Shown one piece after another: positions 26,756-35,748 of a DNA stretch of 64,000 nucleotides. A model generated the notes under the pieces. That model was not told where the DNA came from and did no database searches. It was given only the letters and a program-made list of their open reading frames with translations. Source of the DNA: Parasphingorhabdus litoris DSM 22379 (GTDB lineage: Bacteria > Pseudomonadota > Alphaproteobacteria > Sphingomonadales > Sphingomonadaceae); contig NZ_CP086727.1 in assembly GCF_020906275.1 (NCBI RefSeq), positions 3,341,001-3,405,000 of the forward strand. The letters are read 5' to 3'. Both the position numbers and the translations under genes were made by a program. Position 1 is the first letter of the stretch. Every line of letters starts with the position of its first letter.

Positions 26756-27928
26756 TTAATTCAAACGTTCGATAATCGTGACATTGGCCTGACCGCCGCC
26801 TTCGCACATGGTTTGCAGACCATATTTGGAACCGCGATTTTCCATCGCGTTGAGCAAGGTCGCCATCAGCTTCGTGCCGGACGCGCCAAGCGGGTGGCCC
26901 AGAGCAATCGCGCCGCCATGGACGTTGATCTTGCTGCGGTCTGCACCGGTATGTTTCAGCCATGCGAGCGGCACGGGCGCGAAAGCTTCGTTGACCTCAT
27001 AGAGATCAATGTCGCCAATGTTCATACCTGCACGCTCGAGCGCGCGATCGGTCGCGAACAGCGGCTCCTCGAGCATGATCACCGGATCACCAGCGGTCAC
27101 GGTCAGATTGACGATCTTTGCACGCGGCGTCAGGCCGTGGTCTTTCAAGGCTTGCTCGGAACAGACCAGAACGGCGCTGGAGCCATCACAAATCTGGCTG
27201 GCATTGGCCGCGGTAATCGCGCCGCCTTCTTGCAATACTTTCACACCGCCGATGCTTTCCATGCTGGCGTCAAAGCGAATGCCTTCGTCGACCTTGTGCA
27301 TTTCTTCGCCTTCGGGTGTTTCCACTTTCACGGCGACAATTTCATTTTCAAACGCACCGGATTCAGTCGCGGCAATCGCCTTCTGATGGCTCTCCAACGC
27401 AAAGGCGTCGAGGTCATCGCGGTTAAAGCCATGTTTTTTGACCAGCATTTCCGCGCCCATGAACTGGCTGAACTGAACGCCGGGATAGGCTTCCTCAAGC
27501 CGCTCACTCTTGTTGGTGCCCAAACCTGCGTCCTTGAACAGCTTGAAGGTCGAACCCATTGGCACGCGCGTCATGCTCTCAATGCCGTGCGCCAATACCA
27601 TGTCCTGCGTGCCCGACATAATGCCCTGTGCGGCGAACTGGATGGATTGCTGCGATGATCCGCACTGACGGTCGATTGAGACGGAGGGAATGCTGTCAGG
27701 CAGTTTCGATGCCAAGACGCTGTTGCGACCGACATCGCCGGATTGCTCGCCGCCTTGCATCACACAGCCGGTGATGACATCTTCAATGGCCGCCGCATCA
27801 AAATCGTTGCGGTCGGCAATCGCGTCCAGAGTCGCTGCGCCCAGATCAACCGGATGAACGCCCGCCAGTCGGCCGCCCCGGCGGCCACCTGCGGTCCGCA
27901 CTGCATCTACAATATAGGCTTCTGCCAT
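26756..27928 (-). CDS. Acetyl-CoA acyltransferase (thiolase)
   Basis: This 390-residue thiolase cleaves 3-ketoacyl-CoA. The nucleophile Cys is in SIDRQCGSSQQSIQFAA, the catalytic His in GGAIALGHPLGASG, and the second Cys in MCEGGGQANVTIIER. The ATG at 27928 follows an AGGAG ribosome site and gives the usual MAEAYIVDAVRTAGGRRGG start; an upstream frame adds 11 unrelated residues. It heads a leftward unit (thiolase, SDR, enoyl-CoA hydratase, TetR) with a TTAACTGAACGATTAA operator-like site 37 bp upstream. Confidence 0.94.
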   Translation of the reverse strand: MAEAYIVDAVRTAGGRRGGRLAGVHPVDLGAATLDAIADRNDFDAAAIEDVITGCVMQGGEQSGDVGRNSVLASKLPDSIPSVSIDRQCGSSQQSIQFAAQGIMSGTQDMVLAHGIESMTRVPMGSTFKLFKDAGLGTNKSERLEEAYPGVQFSQFMGAEMLVKKHGFNRDDLDAFALESHQKAIAATESGAFENEIVAVKVETPEGEEMHKVDEGIRFDASMESIGGVKVLQEGGAITAANASQICDGSSAVLVCSEQALKDHGLTPRAKIVNLTVTAGDPVIMLEEPLFATDRALERAGMNIGDIDLYEVNEAFAPVPLAWLKHTGADRSKINVHGGAIALGHPLGASGTKLMATLLNAMENRGSKYGLQTMCEGGGQANVTIIERLN

Positions 27929-27964
27929 CTTCCTGCTCCTTAAAACTGTTTGAGAATCCAAAAT

Positions 27965-27980
27965 TTAACTGAACGATTAA
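27965..27980. promoter_or_regulatory. Shared operator-like site, copy 1 (thiolase unit)
   Basis: TTAACTGAACGATTAA belongs to a four-copy motif with consensus TTAAyTGnnyGATTAA and partly palindromic arms (TTAAT/ATTAA type). It is 37 bp upstream of the thiolase start, at the head of the unit that ends with the TetR gene. This is the copy most likely to mediate autoregulation. Confidence 0.65.
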
Positions 27981-28005
27981 ACCTGCACCGCCCTAGCGTC
28001 AAATG

Positions 28006-28041
28006 AAAAAGCCGATCATCACAATTGTGATAACCGGCTTT
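28006..28041 (-). terminator. Rho-independent terminator downstream of aldehyde dehydrogenase
   Basis: Read leftward, AAAGCCGGTTATCACA folds on TGTGATGATCGGCTTT with a few mismatches and is followed by TTTTTC. It lies 34 bp after the aldehyde dehydrogenase stop and before the thiolase operator, so it separates the two leftward units. Confidence 0.75.
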
Positions 28042-28074
28042 GTTCGATCATAACCCGCCTTTTAGGCAGGGGCC

Positions 28075-29502
28075 TTAAGCAGGCACATTGTTCTTCTTGA
28101 CCGTGATCACCTGTGGGTAGGTGAATTCCAGCAGTCCTTCCTTGCCATATTCCGCGCCAAAGCCGGACTGTTTATGTCCCCCGAATGGAGCAAATGGCGA
28201 CAGATGGAGAAATTCGTTGACCCACACGGTGCCGGTTTCCAGTTGTTCGGCAATCTCGACGCCCTTGTCAGGATCGGCGGTCCAGACCGCACCGGCCAGG
28301 CCATATTCGCTGTCATTGGCACGCTGGATCGCTTCGTCTTCGGTGCTGAATTTCATCAGCGGCATGACCGGGCCAAATTGTTCCTCGGCCACAATCCGCG
28401 CATCTTCCGGCGGGTTGTCGAGGATCGTGATCGGCATGTAATAGCCTGGAACATCAGGGTCATGATCGCCGCCGACGAGGAATTTATAGCCATTATCCTT
28501 GGCATCCTGAACCAGCTCGATGACACGATCATATTGCTTCTTATTCTGGATCGGACCAACCGCTGTGCCTTGCTGCGCTCCGTCACCGACTTTCACATGT
28601 TTGGCATATTCGGCAATGGCCGCGCTCAGCTCGTCATAAATATCTTCATGGATATAAATGCGTTTTGCCGCGACGCAGATTTGCCCTGCATTGGTGAAGC
28701 TCGACCAGAAGAGTTGCTCGGCCACTTTCTCGACATTGGCATCGGGCAGGACGATGGACGCATCATTGCCGCCCAGTTCCAGGGTGATCCGCTTGAGATC
28801 CTTGGAAGCGCCTTCCATGATTTTCTTACCCGTCGCGGTCGAGCCGGTGAAGGTAATCTTGTCAATATCAGGATGGCCGGTAATGAGCGGACCGAGGCTG
28901 TCTTCGCCGGTCAAAATGTTGACCACACCGGCAGGCGCGACGTCCTTGATCAATTCCGCCAGCCGCAACGTGGTAAGCGGTGTGAATGGCGATGGTTTCA
29001 GGACGATGGTGCAGCCCGACAAAAGCGCCGGCGCAATTTTCTGCACCGCCATCATCACCGGGAAGTTCCACGGCACAATGCCGCCAACCACGCCAACCGG
29101 AACCCGGCGGGTACGGCTGAGGCGTTCGTCGGTATCTTCGTTAATCTCGTCATCAAGATCCAGCGTGGACTGTGCCCCGGCCATCATCGATGCGCCGATG
29201 ATTTCGCCCTGCGCCTGCGCATGCGGCTTGCCCTGCTCTGCGGTCAGCAGGCGGAACAGCTCGTCGCTATTTTCCTTGATTGTTGCGGAAATCGCTTGCA
29301 CCACAGCGCGGCGTTCATCGATCGATTTCTTGCTCCACGCCGGAAAACCAGCGCGCGCGGCAGCGACCGCTTCATTCAGCTCTGCCTCGCCGCAGGACGG
29401 CACCTGGCCAATCACTTCTTCATTGGCGGGATTGACCACGTCCAGCATGGTGTCTGTGCTGATCATCTGGCCATTGATGAGATTCTTATACTGGGTAATC
29501 AT
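28075..29502 (-). CDS. NAD(P)-dependent aldehyde dehydrogenase
   Basis: This 475-residue ALDH-superfamily enzyme oxidises an aldehyde to its acid. Seen are GGIVPWNFPVMMAVQKIAPAL (cofactor-binding), FTGSTATGKKIM, the general-base Glu in LELGGNDASIV, and the nucleophile Cys in NAGQICVAAKR. The C-terminal FGGHKQSGFGAEYG is typical. It is the third gene of a leftward unit after an acyl-CoA synthetase and a P450, consistent with P450 hydroxylation, oxidation to an acid and CoA activation. The exact substrate is unknown. Confidence 0.93.
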   Translation of the reverse strand: MITQYKNLINGQMISTDTMLDVVNPANEEVIGQVPSCGEAELNEAVAAARAGFPAWSKKSIDERRAVVQAISATIKENSDELFRLLTAEQGKPHAQAQGEIIGASMMAGAQSTLDLDDEINEDTDERLSRTRRVPVGVVGGIVPWNFPVMMAVQKIAPALLSGCTIVLKPSPFTPLTTLRLAELIKDVAPAGVVNILTGEDSLGPLITGHPDIDKITFTGSTATGKKIMEGASKDLKRITLELGGNDASIVLPDANVEKVAEQLFWSSFTNAGQICVAAKRIYIHEDIYDELSAAIAEYAKHVKVGDGAQQGTAVGPIQNKKQYDRVIELVQDAKDNGYKFLVGGDHDPDVPGYYMPITILDNPPEDARIVAEEQFGPVMPLMKFSTEDEAIQRANDSEYGLAGAVWTADPDKGVEIAEQLETGTVWVNEFLHLSPFAPFGGHKQSGFGAEYGKEGLLEFTYPQVITVKKNNVPA

Positions 29503-29581
29503 GTCGCTCTCCTTTTGGAATTTCTGCCGGTTGATTTCTATTTTGTGTGTGTTTAGCCTATTACAAGTCTATCCGCGCCTG

Positions 29582-30874
29582 TCATTTTGATAGAGTATAT
29601 CTAAGTGGCAGCGTTTTCAGGCCGCCGACAAAACTGGATTTCGCACGTTTGGGTTCTCCGGCCAACTCGACCGTTTCAATCCGATCGAGCAGCTCGTTGA
29701 ACAATATCTTCATTTCCAACCGCGCCATATGCAAACCAAGACATTGATGCGCGCCAGCGCCAAAGGCCAGATGGCGATTGGGTGAACGCGCCGCATCAAA
29801 TTTGCGGGGATTTTCAAACACCCGATCATCATGATTGGCCGCGACATAGTTGATCATCAACCAGTCGCCCTCTTTAATATGCACCCCGCCAATCTCGACA
29901 TCTTCGGCGGCCGTGCGCATGAAATGCTGCACCGGTGAGGTCCAGCGGATAGCTTCCTCAACAATGCCGGGTAGCAGATCACGATCGGCCTTGAGCCGCG
30001 CAAACTGTTCCGGGTCCTGCGCCAGCGCCATCATCGCGCCAGCGGTTGAAGCCGATGTTGTGTCATGACCTGCCGACGCGACGATGATGTAATAGCCCGC
30101 CATATCGCGATCACTGAGATATTCGCCATCAACCTTGGCATTGGCAATCACGCTGGCGACGTCATCGGTGGGATTGGCGCGCTTTTCTTCGGTCAGCTTG
30201 GCAAAATAGGCTTCGAAATCGGCGACCGCTCCGATAACCAACTGCGTGATCTGTTCCGCCGTCATGTTGGCCATGCCAGTCTTGTTAAGGTCCTCATCCT
30301 GTCCGCCGAACATTTGCTGGGTCAGGAACAACATCCGCTGCTCATCCGCCTCCGGCACGCCCAATATTTGCATGATCACATGGAGCGGATAAGGCGACGC
30401 CACTAGCGGAACAAAATCCGCTTCCGGTCCGGCCTCCACCAACCGATCAACCGTAGTCTTGGCCAGCGCGCTAATCTCCCCTTCGAGCTGCTTAAGGTTT
30501 TTCGGCATGAACCATTCCTGGGTCAGCCGGCGGTATTTCGGATGTATCGGTGCATCGAGCGCGACCAGCGAATTGACCAGATGCGGACTGCCGCCGGTCA
30601 CCGCTTTCACTATTTCCTCGCCTTCGCGAAATCCGAATACCACGCCACGCGGACTGTTAAGGAACGTCTTGTTATCCTTGCTGATCCGCATGACATCATC
30701 ATAACCGGTCACCAGCCAGAACGGATCATGCAGGTCGCCATTTTCCACACGCGTAACCGGCATATTTTCACGCAACCAGTCAAATGTATCGAGCAGGCCA
30801 TCCCACTCCGCATAGGCGACAGGGTCGATTACTGTTGACGCTACAGGGGCCGGTGCTTGTGGTGCTGCGCTCAT
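29582..30874 (-). CDS. Cytochrome P450
   Basis: This 430-residue soluble bacterial P450 has the heme-binding loop FGAGAHQCLGLHMARLE with Cys ~378 as thiolate ligand. The I-helix oxygen-activation motif is AGHDTTSAS, the ExxR region follows, and the proline-rich N-terminus has no membrane anchor. It needs separate ferredoxin/reductase partners, not seen in this window. It starts 12 bp after the acyl-CoA synthetase, so the two are co-transcribed. The company of beta-oxidation genes suggests hydroxylation of an alkyl, terpenoid or steroid-like substrate. The CYP subfamily was not determined. Confidence 0.93.
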   Translation of the reverse strand: MSAAPQAPAPVASTVIDPVAYAEWDGLLDTFDWLRENMPVTRVENGDLHDPFWLVTGYDDVMRISKDNKTFLNSPRGVVFGFREGEEIVKAVTGGSPHLVNSLVALDAPIHPKYRRLTQEWFMPKNLKQLEGEISALAKTTVDRLVEAGPEADFVPLVASPYPLHVIMQILGVPEADEQRMLFLTQQMFGGQDEDLNKTGMANMTAEQITQLVIGAVADFEAYFAKLTEEKRANPTDDVASVIANAKVDGEYLSDRDMAGYYIIVASAGHDTTSASTAGAMMALAQDPEQFARLKADRDLLPGIVEEAIRWTSPVQHFMRTAAEDVEIGGVHIKEGDWLMINYVAANHDDRVFENPRKFDAARSPNRHLAFGAGAHQCLGLHMARLEMKILFNELLDRIETVELAGEPKRAKSSFVGGLKTLPLRYTLSK

Positions 30875-30886
30875 TTCATCCTCCGC

Positions 30887-32422
30887 TTAAACGATCCTGC
30901 TACCGGTCTTGCCCCAATATTCATCGCGGAGCAGGCGTTTGTATAGTTTGCCGGTGGGGACGCGCGGCAATTCCGCCCGAAAATCTATCTGACGCGGTAC
31001 TTTGACGCCCGACAATGACTGCCGCAAATAGACTTCCAGCTCTTGGGCAAAATCATCATTGGCGTCGGCCATATCCATCGGCTGAATTACGGCGACTACC
31101 TTCTCTCCCATATCCTCATCCGGTGCACCGATAACGGCCGCATCCAGCACTTTCGGATGGGTCACGAGCAGGTTTTCAATCTCCTGCGGATAGATATTCA
31201 CACCGCCGGAAATGATCATAAAGCTCTTGCGATCGGTGAGATACAGAAAGCCATCCTCATCGACTTTCCCGACATCGCCCAGCGAAGTCCAGCCATGTTT
31301 ATTATGTGCGGCTTTGGTTTTCTCCGGATCATTATGATATTTGACCGGCGCGCCGCCTTCAAAATAGATCTGCCCTTCTTCACCGACAGGCACTTCGTTG
31401 TCATTTTCGTCACAAATATGCACAATGCCCAAAAGCGCTTTGCCGACCGACCCTTTATGCGTCAGCCAGTCTTCCGAATTGATGAAGGTAAAGCCATTGC
31501 CTTCTGAGCCCGCATAATATTCGCGAATTATGGGCCCCCACCATTCGATCATCTTCTCCTTCACCGGAATGGGGCAAGGCGCCGCGGCATGAACCGCGCA
31601 TGTCAGGCTGGATACATCATATTTCGCCCGTGTCTCTTCCGGAAGTTTGAGCATCCGGCTGAAATGTGTCGGTACCCATTGGCTGGCATCGACCTTGTAT
31701 TTTTCGATCAGCGCCAACGCCTGTTCGGGATCGAATTTTTCCATCACAATCACCGTGCCGCCCATTTTGTGAACCGTCATGCACCATCGCAGCGGAGCAG
31801 CGTGATAAAGCGGCGCCGGCGACAAATAGGTGCAGCCGGGTTGAAACCCGAAAGCACCCTGCGCCATCATGACCAAAGGATTGGGCCCGGCAATATCTTC
31901 ATTCTCTGGAAACGGGATGCGCACGCCCTTGGGCCGCCCGGTCGTACCCGAACTGTAAAGCATATCTGTGCCATGGCGCTCATCATCAATCGGCCCGTCC
32001 GGCAATGCGGCCAGTACGGGTTCGATCGCGCGGTTATCGTCCACGCCAAAGAGAAATACTTTCACGTCGGGGTTCAGTTTGTGCAGCTCATCAACAACCC
32101 CCTGCTTGCTATCAGAGCTGATCAACAGCGTGGCGCCGCTATCGCTTAAAATATAGGACACTTCTGCAGCGGTCAGGCGGCTCGGTATCGCAACATAATA
32201 GAGGCCCGCGCGCTGGGCGGCCCAGGCAAAATCAAAAAATTTCGGATGGTTGTCGAGCAGCACCGCCACCGTATCGCCAATTTGCAGATCCTCTTTGCGG
32301 AAGAGATGCGCCAGGCGGTTTGATGCCTTGTCGAGCTCAGCATATGTTTCAACAGCACCGGTGCTGGCCATGATGACCGCTGGTTTATCGGGATTTTCCT
32401 GAGCATGCAGATAGGGGTGCAT
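30887..32422 (-). CDS. AMP-dependent acyl-CoA synthetase
   Basis: This 511-residue ANL-superfamily ligase activates a carboxylic acid to its CoA ester via an acyl-adenylate. Core motifs are the P-loop YSSGTTGRPKGVRIPF, YAGSEGNGFTFI (A5), LGDVGKVDEDGFLYLTDR (A7/hinge) and the C-terminal catalytic Lys in RVPTGKLYKR. It is the first gene of a leftward unit with P450 and aldehyde dehydrogenase. The best copy of the shared operator-like motif lies 62 bp upstream. Chain length and substrate cannot be read from sequence. Confidence 0.93.
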   Translation of the reverse strand: MHPYLHAQENPDKPAVIMASTGAVETYAELDKASNRLAHLFRKEDLQIGDTVAVLLDNHPKFFDFAWAAQRAGLYYVAIPSRLTAAEVSYILSDSGATLLISSDSKQGVVDELHKLNPDVKVFLFGVDDNRAIEPVLAALPDGPIDDERHGTDMLYSSGTTGRPKGVRIPFPENEDIAGPNPLVMMAQGAFGFQPGCTYLSPAPLYHAAPLRWCMTVHKMGGTVIVMEKFDPEQALALIEKYKVDASQWVPTHFSRMLKLPEETRAKYDVSSLTCAVHAAAPCPIPVKEKMIEWWGPIIREYYAGSEGNGFTFINSEDWLTHKGSVGKALLGIVHICDENDNEVPVGEEGQIYFEGGAPVKYHNDPEKTKAAHNKHGWTSLGDVGKVDEDGFLYLTDRKSFMIISGGVNIYPQEIENLLVTHPKVLDAAVIGAPDEDMGEKVVAVIQPMDMADANDDFAQELEVYLRQSLSGVKVPRQIDFRAELPRVPTGKLYKRLLRDEYWGKTGSRIV

Positions 32423-32483
32423 TTGTGGCTTCTCTCCATTTGGGGTGATCGCATTGCATAGCGATTCGATTGGAGAGCATAGT

Positions 32484-32505
32484 GATTTAATTGCATGATT
32501 AAATC
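32484..32505. promoter_or_regulatory. Shared operator-like site, copy 2 (acyl-CoA synthetase unit)
   Basis: The 16-mer core TTAATTGCATGATTAA is extended to perfect 8-bp arms, GATTTAAT and ATTAAATC, around a 6-bp centre. This is the most symmetrical of the four copies. It lies 62 bp upstream of the acyl-CoA synthetase start and would control the synthetase, P450 and aldehyde dehydrogenase genes. Confidence 0.7.
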
Positions 32506-32533
32506 AACCAAACTGTGCGCGCTATAATAGGCG

Positions 32534-32959
32534 CTATTTTTTCTTCCGTATGAAAGCGCCCAGCAGCAGTATCGAAAGCAGCAAACCGCCCAGTGGAGCG
32601 AGATAAAATTGCAGGAAACTGTGGATGCGATTTTTCGACTCATCGGCCGGATGAATGAAGACCGATACATCATCGCCGATAAAATATTCGCACCAGCTTT
32701 TTCGGGAAGGGGTGAAGCCGCCTTCGACTTCCGATCCGTCCGCCGTTTTGGCCACAGGCGCGAAAGACGCCTTGGAAGAATTGCCGTGATCGTTACGGTG
32801 CACCTGGCATCGCGTGATCTGCGCTGGCTGAAGCTCAGCCGAAAGCATCACATCAACCCGGTCGTAGACCAGCCAGGCGGTAAAACCGACTGGTGCCAGA
32901 AATATGGCCAGCATAATCGCCCTGCCGATCCAGCCACCGATTCCGCCCTGTGCGGCCAT
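32534..32959 (-). CDS. Small membrane protein, DUF3592-like topology
   Basis: This 141-residue protein has an N-terminal membrane segment (IGRAIMLAIFLAPVGFTAWLVY), an external domain of ~70 residues and a C-terminal membrane segment (FLQFYLAPLGGLLLSILLLGAFI) ending in KKK. This two-helix layout with a small beta-rich loop (ADGSEVEGGFTPSRKSWCEYFIGDDVSVFIHP) is like that of DUF3592 proteins, but the family call is tentative. The loop has two cysteines. It stands between the acyl-CoA synthetase and 6-phosphogluconolactonase genes, on the same strand, without an obvious link to either. Confidence 0.55.
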   Translation of the reverse strand: MAAQGGIGGWIGRAIMLAIFLAPVGFTAWLVYDRVDVMLSAELQPAQITRCQVHRNDHGNSSKASFAPVAKTADGSEVEGGFTPSRKSWCEYFIGDDVSVFIHPADESKNRIHSFLQFYLAPLGGLLLSILLLGAFIRKKK

Positions 32960-33008
32960 GTTGCGTCAGATTTTCTTTAACAACGGCGTGTTTTCCAGAA
33001 TATGCGCA

Positions 33009-33746
33009 CTAATTCTCCACATATATATCCACAGGCACGGTCAGGTCGGCAAATACGCGGCCAATCGAAGCCATGCTGCTAGCGCCTTCTTCAATCGCCT
33101 GCTCCAGGAACATTTGTGATCCCGCGCCGTTCAGCAGCACCAAAACCGTCCGTGCTTCACAAATGGCGGCTTTGGTAATGGTGACCAGCGGCGTGTCGCC
33201 ATTGTCCGGCATGATGCCGACAGCGCGTTTTTCCTTGGGACCGTCCAGCGCTTCTTCCAGATCCGCGCTTTCGACCAGACCGGCGGTGCTGCCATCATCG
33301 CCCATGCCGAGCCAGATCAAATCCGGTGGCCATTTCAGATCTTGTAAACGCGCATCCGCTGCACCGCCCGCGAGATGATAATCCTCATTTTCCGTCGCAA
33401 TCGGTAACACCCGCGCGCCGCGCGTCAGGAATAGCTGCGCCAGTGCTTTCACATGGCTGCGCGGATCATCAACCGGGACCAGATAATCATCGGTCGGAAT
33501 GATCGTGACATATTTCCATTTGATCTGCTTTTCGGCGAGCGCCTCAAGCACCGGCATGGCTTCTTCGCTGACGGGAAGCGCCAGCAAAGCTTCACCGCGG
33601 GCATCAAGTGCGCTTTCGATGATGAACTTAATATCACCAACAACCGCGTCGATCATTTCCGCGCGATCATCAAAATCCCACCATTCGAGCTGTGAATCCT
33701 CGCCTTCCGGCAAATCATCCATATCCCAAGATTCGTCTTCACTCAT
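33009..33746 (-). CDS. 6-phosphogluconolactonase-like protein (divergent)
   Basis: This 245-residue protein resembles the NagB/6PGL fold. It has WKYVTIIPTDDYLVPVDDPRSH in place of the usual DERWVP-x-D-x-x-SN region, and LIWLGMGDDGSTAGLVE in place of LGMGEDGHTASLFP. The catalytic-region histidine of that motif is therefore Ser here, and the N-terminal GGSTP loop reads ALPVSEE. The N-terminus is very acidic (MSEDESWDMDDLPEGEDS). It may be a lineage-specific functional variant or a non-catalytic relative. It is divergent from purU. Confidence 0.7.
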   Translation of the reverse strand: MSEDESWDMDDLPEGEDSQLEWWDFDDRAEMIDAVVGDIKFIIESALDARGEALLALPVSEEAMPVLEALAEKQIKWKYVTIIPTDDYLVPVDDPRSHVKALAQLFLTRGARVLPIATENEDYHLAGGAADARLQDLKWPPDLIWLGMGDDGSTAGLVESADLEEALDGPKEKRAVGIMPDNGDTPLVTITKAAICEARTVLVLLNGAGSQMFLEQAIEEGASSMASIGRVFADLTVPVDIYVEN

Positions 33747-33872
33747 ATTGCGTCCTGTCCTTCGGATGTCTTGTTGAGGCTTCTAATCGCTGCAGAAATC
33801 AGCACAAGGGTAAATCCCGCTTTTCAAAATGCCAAGTTTCGGCCAATTGGAAGCCGAAGAGGCGATGTGCAT

Positions 33873-34733
33873 ATGACTGAAAACTATATTCTCACCCTGA
33901 CCGCGGAAGACCGGGTTGGTCTGGTGGCCGCCGTGACCGGCTTTCTTGCAGAGCATGACGGCTTCATTCTCGACAGCCAGCAATATGCCGATCTGGAGCT
34001 GGAACGTTTTTTCATGCGTGTCGAGTTCAAGGGTGCAGGTGACAAGTTTCCGGCCAGTCTCGATGCCCTCACGGAGAAATTTTCGGCGGTCGGCACACGT
34101 TATGCGCTGGACTGGACGCTCGTCAGCGGCACCGAAAAACCCAACATCGTCATCGCCGTTTCAAAAGGCAGCCACTGTCTCAATGACTTGCTGCACCGCT
34201 GGAAAACCGGGGGATTACCGGTCAATATTGCCGGCGTGGTCAGCAATCATGAAAGCTTGCGCGACCTGACCGAATGGCATGATGTCGCCTTCCATCATCT
34301 TCCCGTAACCGATGACAATCGGGCGGAGCAAGAACAGGCGATATTGGATATCATGGGCGAGCAGCAGGCAGATTATCTAATCCTCGCGCGCTATATGCAG
34401 ATATTGTCCGACGATCTCAGCCAAAAACTGGCGGGGCGATGCATCAACATCCATCACAGCTTCCTGCCCGGATTCAAAGGCGCCAAACCCTATCACCGCG
34501 CGCATGAGCGCGGGGTCAAGCTTATCGGCGCCACCGCCCATTTTGTCAGCGCCGATCTCGACGAAGGCCCGATTATCGAGCAAGCGGTCGAACGTGTCGA
34601 CCACCGGGCCAGTGTTGAAGAGATGATCCGCATCGGTCGCGATATCGAGGCACAGGTCCTCGCCAAGGCGGTCAAATGGGCCGGTGAGCATCGGATCTTG
34701 CTCAACGGCAATCGCACAGTCGTATTTCGCTAA
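33873..34733 (+). CDS. purU: Formyltetrahydrofolate deformylase
   Basis: This 286-residue enzyme hydrolyses 10-formyl-THF to THF and formate. An N-terminal ACT domain (YILTLTAEDRVGLVAAVTGFLAEHDGFI) precedes a formyltransferase-fold domain with the active-site Asn-His region INIHHSFLPGFKGAKPYHRAHERGV and the catalytic Asp region TAHFVSADLDEGPIIEQ. The ATG at 33873 is chosen over the frame opening at 33771 because the ACT domain starts immediately. It converges on gspI, the two stop codons overlapping at 34730-34733. Confidence 0.95.
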   Translation: MTENYILTLTAEDRVGLVAAVTGFLAEHDGFILDSQQYADLELERFFMRVEFKGAGDKFPASLDALTEKFSAVGTRYALDWTLVSGTEKPNIVIAVSKGSHCLNDLLHRWKTGGLPVNIAGVVSNHESLRDLTEWHDVAFHHLPVTDDNRAEQEQAILDIMGEQQADYLILARYMQILSDDLSQKLAGRCINIHHSFLPGFKGAKPYHRAHERGVKLIGATAHFVSADLDEGPIIEQAVERVDHRASVEEMIRIGRDIEAQVLAKAVKWAGEHRILLNGNRTVVFR

Positions 34734-35155
34734 GGCCGGTTTTCCGCCGATGGAGCCGGTTCGGGCGCGTCGAGTATGATGTCCGCCGGGCGCAATATCG
34801 TTAGCGTCGCCGGGGCGCCGCTGACCTTTTCCTGCGCCGTGATGTCGACTTGTATGAAATTTCCCTCTTCAGTAAGGCGCGCACTTTGTGTCCATGTCCA
34901 GTTGAGACCGCCATTTTCCTCCTCGCCGCTGCTTTCGCCGAGGCTTGGCGGGCGCGGGTCCGTCAATATTTCCACTGCCCGGTTGCGGACCACAGACTGG
35001 GCCACGACCCGCAATTCCAGCTCGGCAGCATTGCGCGTGGTATAGCCCTGCAACCGGATCAACGCGAGCGCCGCGAGGCTGAAGACCGACAGCGCGACCA
35101 GCATTTCGATCAGCGTGAAGCCGCGTTCGTCGCAGCTATTTTTGAAAACCCTCAT
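34730..35155 (-). CDS. gspI: Type II secretion minor pseudopilin GspI-like
   Basis: This 141-residue protein has a short basic leader (MRVFKNSCDERG) followed by the type III prepilin signal GFTLIEMLVALSVFSLAALALIRL with the conserved Glu5. Its length and the N-x-x-A-E-L-E pattern after the helix fit GspI. GspI nucleates the pseudopilus tip with GspJ and GspK. It overlaps gspH by 4 nt (ATGA). No gspJ or gspK follows: the gene ends against the convergent purU. Confidence 0.82.
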   Translation of the reverse strand: MRVFKNSCDERGFTLIEMLVALSVFSLAALALIRLQGYTTRNAAELELRVVAQSVVRNRAVEILTDPRPPSLGESSGEEENGGLNWTWTQSARLTEEGNFIQVDITAQEKVSGAPATLTILRPADIILDAPEPAPSAENRP

Positions 35156-35637
35156 GGCGTTTCCTCACCGCCTGCCAGCTCGACATCACCCATGGACGCA
35201 ATGACAATATTGCGCGCAAAATCCTGGTAGTTGAGCCGCACCTCGGCGCGGTCACTCGGCAATCCGGTGCTTTCAAAACTGATTAGCAACGGCCCTGTTT
35301 CACCGACCTCTGCGGTTACCCCCGCAGACCAGTTCGTCGATCGAAACGGTTTGTCCTCCATCACCGACCAGGCGCCCTTGCGCCGTTCCAGAAAGCTATA
35401 GCCCGAAGGCGTGACCTGCACCGCCATCGGGCGGGATTGCAAAATCGCATTGTCGCGCAGCGCCGCCGTCCGCGCGGCAAATATCTGTGCATCCTGTTCC
35501 AGATCATTGCGATCGTCAGGAAACGACAGCACCACAATCGATGCCATCAAGCCCAGAATCACTAATACAATCATGAGTTCCACCAGCGTAAAGCCGGTTT
35601 CATGGTTTTTCGGGTTAGTGTTTCGGCGGGATTTCAT
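35152..35637 (-). CDS. gspH: Type II secretion minor pseudopilin GspH-like
   Basis: This 161-residue protein has a basic leader and prepilin signal GFTLVELMIVLVILGLMASIVVLSF with Glu5, then a GspH-like globular region (RTAALRDNAILQSRPMAVQVTPSGYSFLERRKGAW). It is processed by a prepilin peptidase and incorporated in the pseudopilus. It is the first gene of a two-gene leftward unit with gspI. The usual upstream gspG and the rest of the secretion genes are absent from this window. Confidence 0.85.
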   Translation of the reverse strand: MKSRRNTNPKNHETGFTLVELMIVLVILGLMASIVVLSFPDDRNDLEQDAQIFAARTAALRDNAILQSRPMAVQVTPSGYSFLERRKGAWSVMEDKPFRSTNWSAGVTAEVGETGPLLISFESTGLPSDRAEVRLNYQDFARNIVIASMGDVELAGGEETP

Positions 35638-35748
35638 AACATCAGCTTATTGGTTCCATCCGATCCCTCTCTTGCAGAAGCGAAGCAGGCCTGCAATGGA
35701 TGAACGCCAGTATAAAATGATTCAGGCCAGCGAACAGGTGGGGAAATT

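Noticed and set aside
26507..27658. Rightward open frame (383 codons) over the SDR and thiolase genes
   Set aside because: It crosses two good genes on the opposite strand and their intergenic gap; no domain is visible.
28174..29556. Long rightward open frame (460 codons) opposite the aldehyde dehydrogenase gene
   Set aside because: It is the antisense of a well-conserved gene, its product is rich in His/Arg/Gln as shadow frames are, and it has no recognisable domain.
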